The notes below the pieces were generated by a model. The model searched no databases, was not told where the DNA came from, and saw only the letters and a list, made by a program, of their open reading frames with translations. Of a stretch of DNA of 6,425 nt, positions 4,927 to 6,425 are shown piece by piece. Each line of letters begins with the position of its first letter. Position 1 is the stretch's first letter. The position numbers and the translations under genes were made by a program. The DNA comes from JBJEQG01 sp051881635 (GTDB lineage Bacteria > Bacillota > Clostridia > Oscillospirales > Acutalibacteraceae): NCBI GenBank assembly GCA_051881635.1, contig JBJEQG010000013.1:1-6425 (forward strand). The letters are read 5' to 3'.

Positions 4927-6294
4927 TTATTTTCCCACGCAAAAATGAGAGAACACCGTATCAACAATCGTATCATTAACGCTCTCGCCCGTCAATTCAA
5001 GCAATGCCTGTACAGCGTCCTCCAAAATAATGGTAACGGCATCTAAGGTAATACCGCTGTTTAAAGCACCGATTGCCTCCGAAATGTATTTTTTTGCTCT
5101 TTCGGCGGCATCACGCTGACGCTCATTTGCCAAAATGCCCTGTGAGGCATCTAACCTTGCCGTACCGACAATATCGGCAACCGCTTTTTCCAATTCCTCT
5201 GCCCCGTCGCCGTTCAATGCGGAAATCAAAACAACATGGCTGATTTTTGACCTGATATAGTCAATATCCAAGTTTTGTTCCAAATCCGTTTTATTGATAA
5301 CCGCCACAGCGGGAGCGGTTGTCAGCAAATCCAAAAGTTCATGGTCCTCGTCCGACAATGCCCTTGATGCATCAAAGACCGCCAAAACCAATCCCGCATT
5401 TAAAATACGCTGTTTTGCTTTTTCAACACCGATTTTTTCAATAGGGTCAGCGGTTGAACGCAATCCTGCCGTATCGGATAAATTCAACGGAATTTCTCCC
5501 AACATAACGGTTTCCTCGATAATATCTCTTGTTGTTCCGGGAATTTCCGTTACGATAGACCGCTCACACCCCGACAGCAAATTCATCAGGGTTGACTTTC
5601 CGACATTCGGTCGCCCCGCAATAACGGTATCAACACCCTGTTTCATAATCTTGCCCGTATCGTATTGCGACAGCAGTGCCGCTATTTCATTTTCGGCGGA
5701 TTGCAGATTTTGTTTCAGTGTATCCGTTTGTATCTGCGGAATATCCTCCTCAGGATAATCCGCCCATGCCGCCAAATGGGCGGTACTGTTGACTAAGGTA
5801 TCTTTTACGGCGTCAATGCGTTTTCTCAGAGTACCGTCCATACAAGCCCTTGCGGCACGGACAGACTGTTCTCCCTTTGCACCGATAATGTCCATAACCG
5901 CCTCAGCCTCAGTCAATCCCATTTTACCGTTAAGGAATGCCCTTTTGGTAAATTCACCTGCCTGTGCCGCAACAGCTCCGGCTTTGAGGATTGCCCTCAG
6001 CACACGCTTTGTAATATACATACCGCCATGACAGGAAATTTCAACGACATCTTCGCCCGTATAACTGTTTGGTGCGGTAAAGACCAATGCAACGGCATCA
6101 TCAATCAATTCTCCTTTTTCATGGACATGACCATAGGTTGCCGTATAGCCTTTCATTTCCGTTAATTTTTTATCAGAAACGGACACAAAAATTTTATCGC
6201 ATATATTTCGTGCCTGTTCCCCCGAAACACGAATAACACCGATACCGCCAATTCCGTTTGCGGTTGCGATAGCGGCGATAGTATTTTCACTCAT
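4927..6294 (-). CDS. mnmE: tRNA modification GTPase MnmE (TrmE)
   Basis: MnmE is a potassium-activated G protein that dimerises through its GTPase domains. With MnmG it uses methylenetetrahydrofolate to modify U34 of tRNA. From ATG 6294 the protein has 455 residues, close to the E. coli length. The N-terminal folate-binding domain opens with MSENTIAAIATANGIGGIGV. The inserted GTPase domain shows G1 GRPNVGKS at 227-234, GTTR at 253-256, G3 DTAG at 274-277, G4 NKTD at 334-337 and SAL at 358-360. The C-terminal FCVGK at 451-455 holds the family's conserved cysteine (Cys452). The frame extends upstream to ATG 6321, but that codon falls at the predicted transcription start and has no ribosome binding site. 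GGTGA at 6303-6299 serves 6294, and the family normally begins near this residue. It is the first gene of the operon. Confidence 0.97.
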   Translation of the reverse strand: MSENTIAAIATANGIGGIGVIRVSGEQARNICDKIFVSVSDKKLTEMKGYTATYGHVHEKGELIDDAVALVFTAPNSYTGEDVVEISCHGGMYITKRVLRAILKAGAVAAQAGEFTKRAFLNGKMGLTEAEAVMDIIGAKGEQSVRAARACMDGTLRKRIDAVKDTLVNSTAHLAAWADYPEEDIPQIQTDTLKQNLQSAENEIAALLSQYDTGKIMKQGVDTVIAGRPNVGKSTLMNLLSGCERSIVTEIPGTTRDIIEETVMLGEIPLNLSDTAGLRSTADPIEKIGVEKAKQRILNAGLVLAVFDASRALSDEDHELLDLLTTAPAVAVINKTDLEQNLDIDYIRSKISHVVLISALNGDGAEELEKAVADIVGTARLDASQGILANERQRDAAERAKKYISEAIGALNSGITLDAVTIILEDAVQALLELTGESVNDTIVDTVFSHFCVGK

Positions 6295-6326
6295 ACGCTC
6301 ACCCGATTTCATTGATTTCATATATA

Positions 6327-6355
6327 ATTATACCATTCCCCACCTAACATTTCAA
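6327..6355 (-). promoter_or_regulatory. Sigma-A type promoter of the mnmE-mnmG-rsmG operon
   Basis: On the minus strand TTGAAA (6355-6350) and TATAAT (6332-6327) are separated by exactly 17 nt, with TGG just before the -10 (6335-6333) forming an extended -10. Initiation is expected near 6320, giving a leader of about 26 nt before the MnmE ATG. No other promoter of comparable quality was seen before rsmG, so it probably drives all four genes. Confidence 0.85.
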
Positions 6356-6377
6356 TTCAAAGAACGGCTTTTCCCCT

Positions 6378-6399
6378 TTGGAAAAAATTTATTTTCCAA
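6378..6399. repeat. AT-rich inverted repeat upstream of the mnmE promoter
   Basis: TTGGAAAA (6378-6385) and TTTTCCAA (6392-6399) form an 8-bp perfect inverted repeat with a 6-nt spacer. A third related arm, TTTTCC at 6369-6374, could pair alternatively with GGAAAA at 6380-6385. Neither strand has a T-run directly after the stem, so it is a poor intrinsic terminator. It may be a protein-binding site or part of a terminator for a gene beyond the window. No gene is visible in 6356-6425. Confidence 0.5.
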
Positions 6400-6425
6400 T
6401 AAGCGGAAACAAAATGAATGTTTCA

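Noticed and set aside
4926..4976. Longer N-terminus (17 extra residues) for the small membrane protein
   Set aside because: It would overlap mnmE by 50 nt with no clear ribosome binding site. ATG 4925, one nucleotide after the mnmE stop, is the simpler coupled start.
5294..5758. 154-codon plus-strand open frame opposite mnmE
   Set aside because: It is antisense to the MnmE GTPase domain, and its Ser/Ile-rich low-complexity translation is typical of a shadow frame. MnmE motifs on the minus strand are complete.
1..6425. CRISPR array, tRNA/rRNA genes, insertion sequences or defence genes
   Set aside because: I saw no regularly spaced repeats, cloverleaf or rRNA sequence, transposase or terminal repeats. 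All long frames are accounted for by six genes on the minus strand.

Overview
The window carries a compact block of core chromosome, with every gene on the minus strand. Reading from the right, the order is mnmE, a small two-helix membrane protein, mnmG, rsmG, a class I SAM-dependent methyltransferase, and a noc/parB-family gene. The mnmE-mnmG-rsmG-noc order is the classic origin-proximal arrangement of Bacillota, where jag/yidC/rnpA/rpmH lie upstream and soj/spo0J (parA/parB) downstream. Moderate GC, AT-rich spacers, GGAGG-type ribosome binding sites and TTG/GTG starts fit Clostridia. I cannot place the organism to family.

Region 6295-6425 is the leader. It has a short AT-rich inverted repeat and a very good sigma-A promoter (TTGAAA, 17-nt spacer, TATAAT with an extended -10 TG) about 30 nt ahead of mnmE. 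The promoter position argues for starting MnmE at 6294 rather than at the longest ORF start, 6321. mnmE, the membrane-protein gene, mnmG and rsmG follow with a 1-nt gap, a 16-nt gap and a 20-nt overlap, so they look like one translationally linked operon. It ends in a strong intrinsic terminator at 1733-1776. MnmE and MnmG together modify wobble uridine 34 of certain tRNAs. RsmG methylates 16S rRNA. The small membrane protein between mnmE and mnmG has no function I recognise.

Beyond the terminator come a methyltransferase gene (1044-1712), which is not a usual member of this locus, and a Noc-family gene (50-889) with its own extended -10 promoter. A hairpin that is fully paired only in the minus-strand RNA follows noc and directly abuts a perfect parS at 1-16.

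The most interesting layer is chromosome segregation written over and between the tRNA/rRNA modification genes. There are two perfect 16-bp parS palindromes, at 1-16 and inside the mnmG coding sequence at 2891-2906, where it encodes Val-Ser-Arg-Glu-Thr. A one-mismatch parS lies at 981-996, upstream of the noc promoter. The Noc-family protein carries the Gln-Lys-Lys-Arg DNA-contact set of Noc rather than the set typical of ParB, although the sites around it are parS and I saw no Noc-binding site. It also lacks the N-terminal membrane-targeting helix of Bacillus Noc. I found no CRISPR, transposon, tRNA, rRNA or defence system, and no clear candidate for a wholly new multi-gene system.
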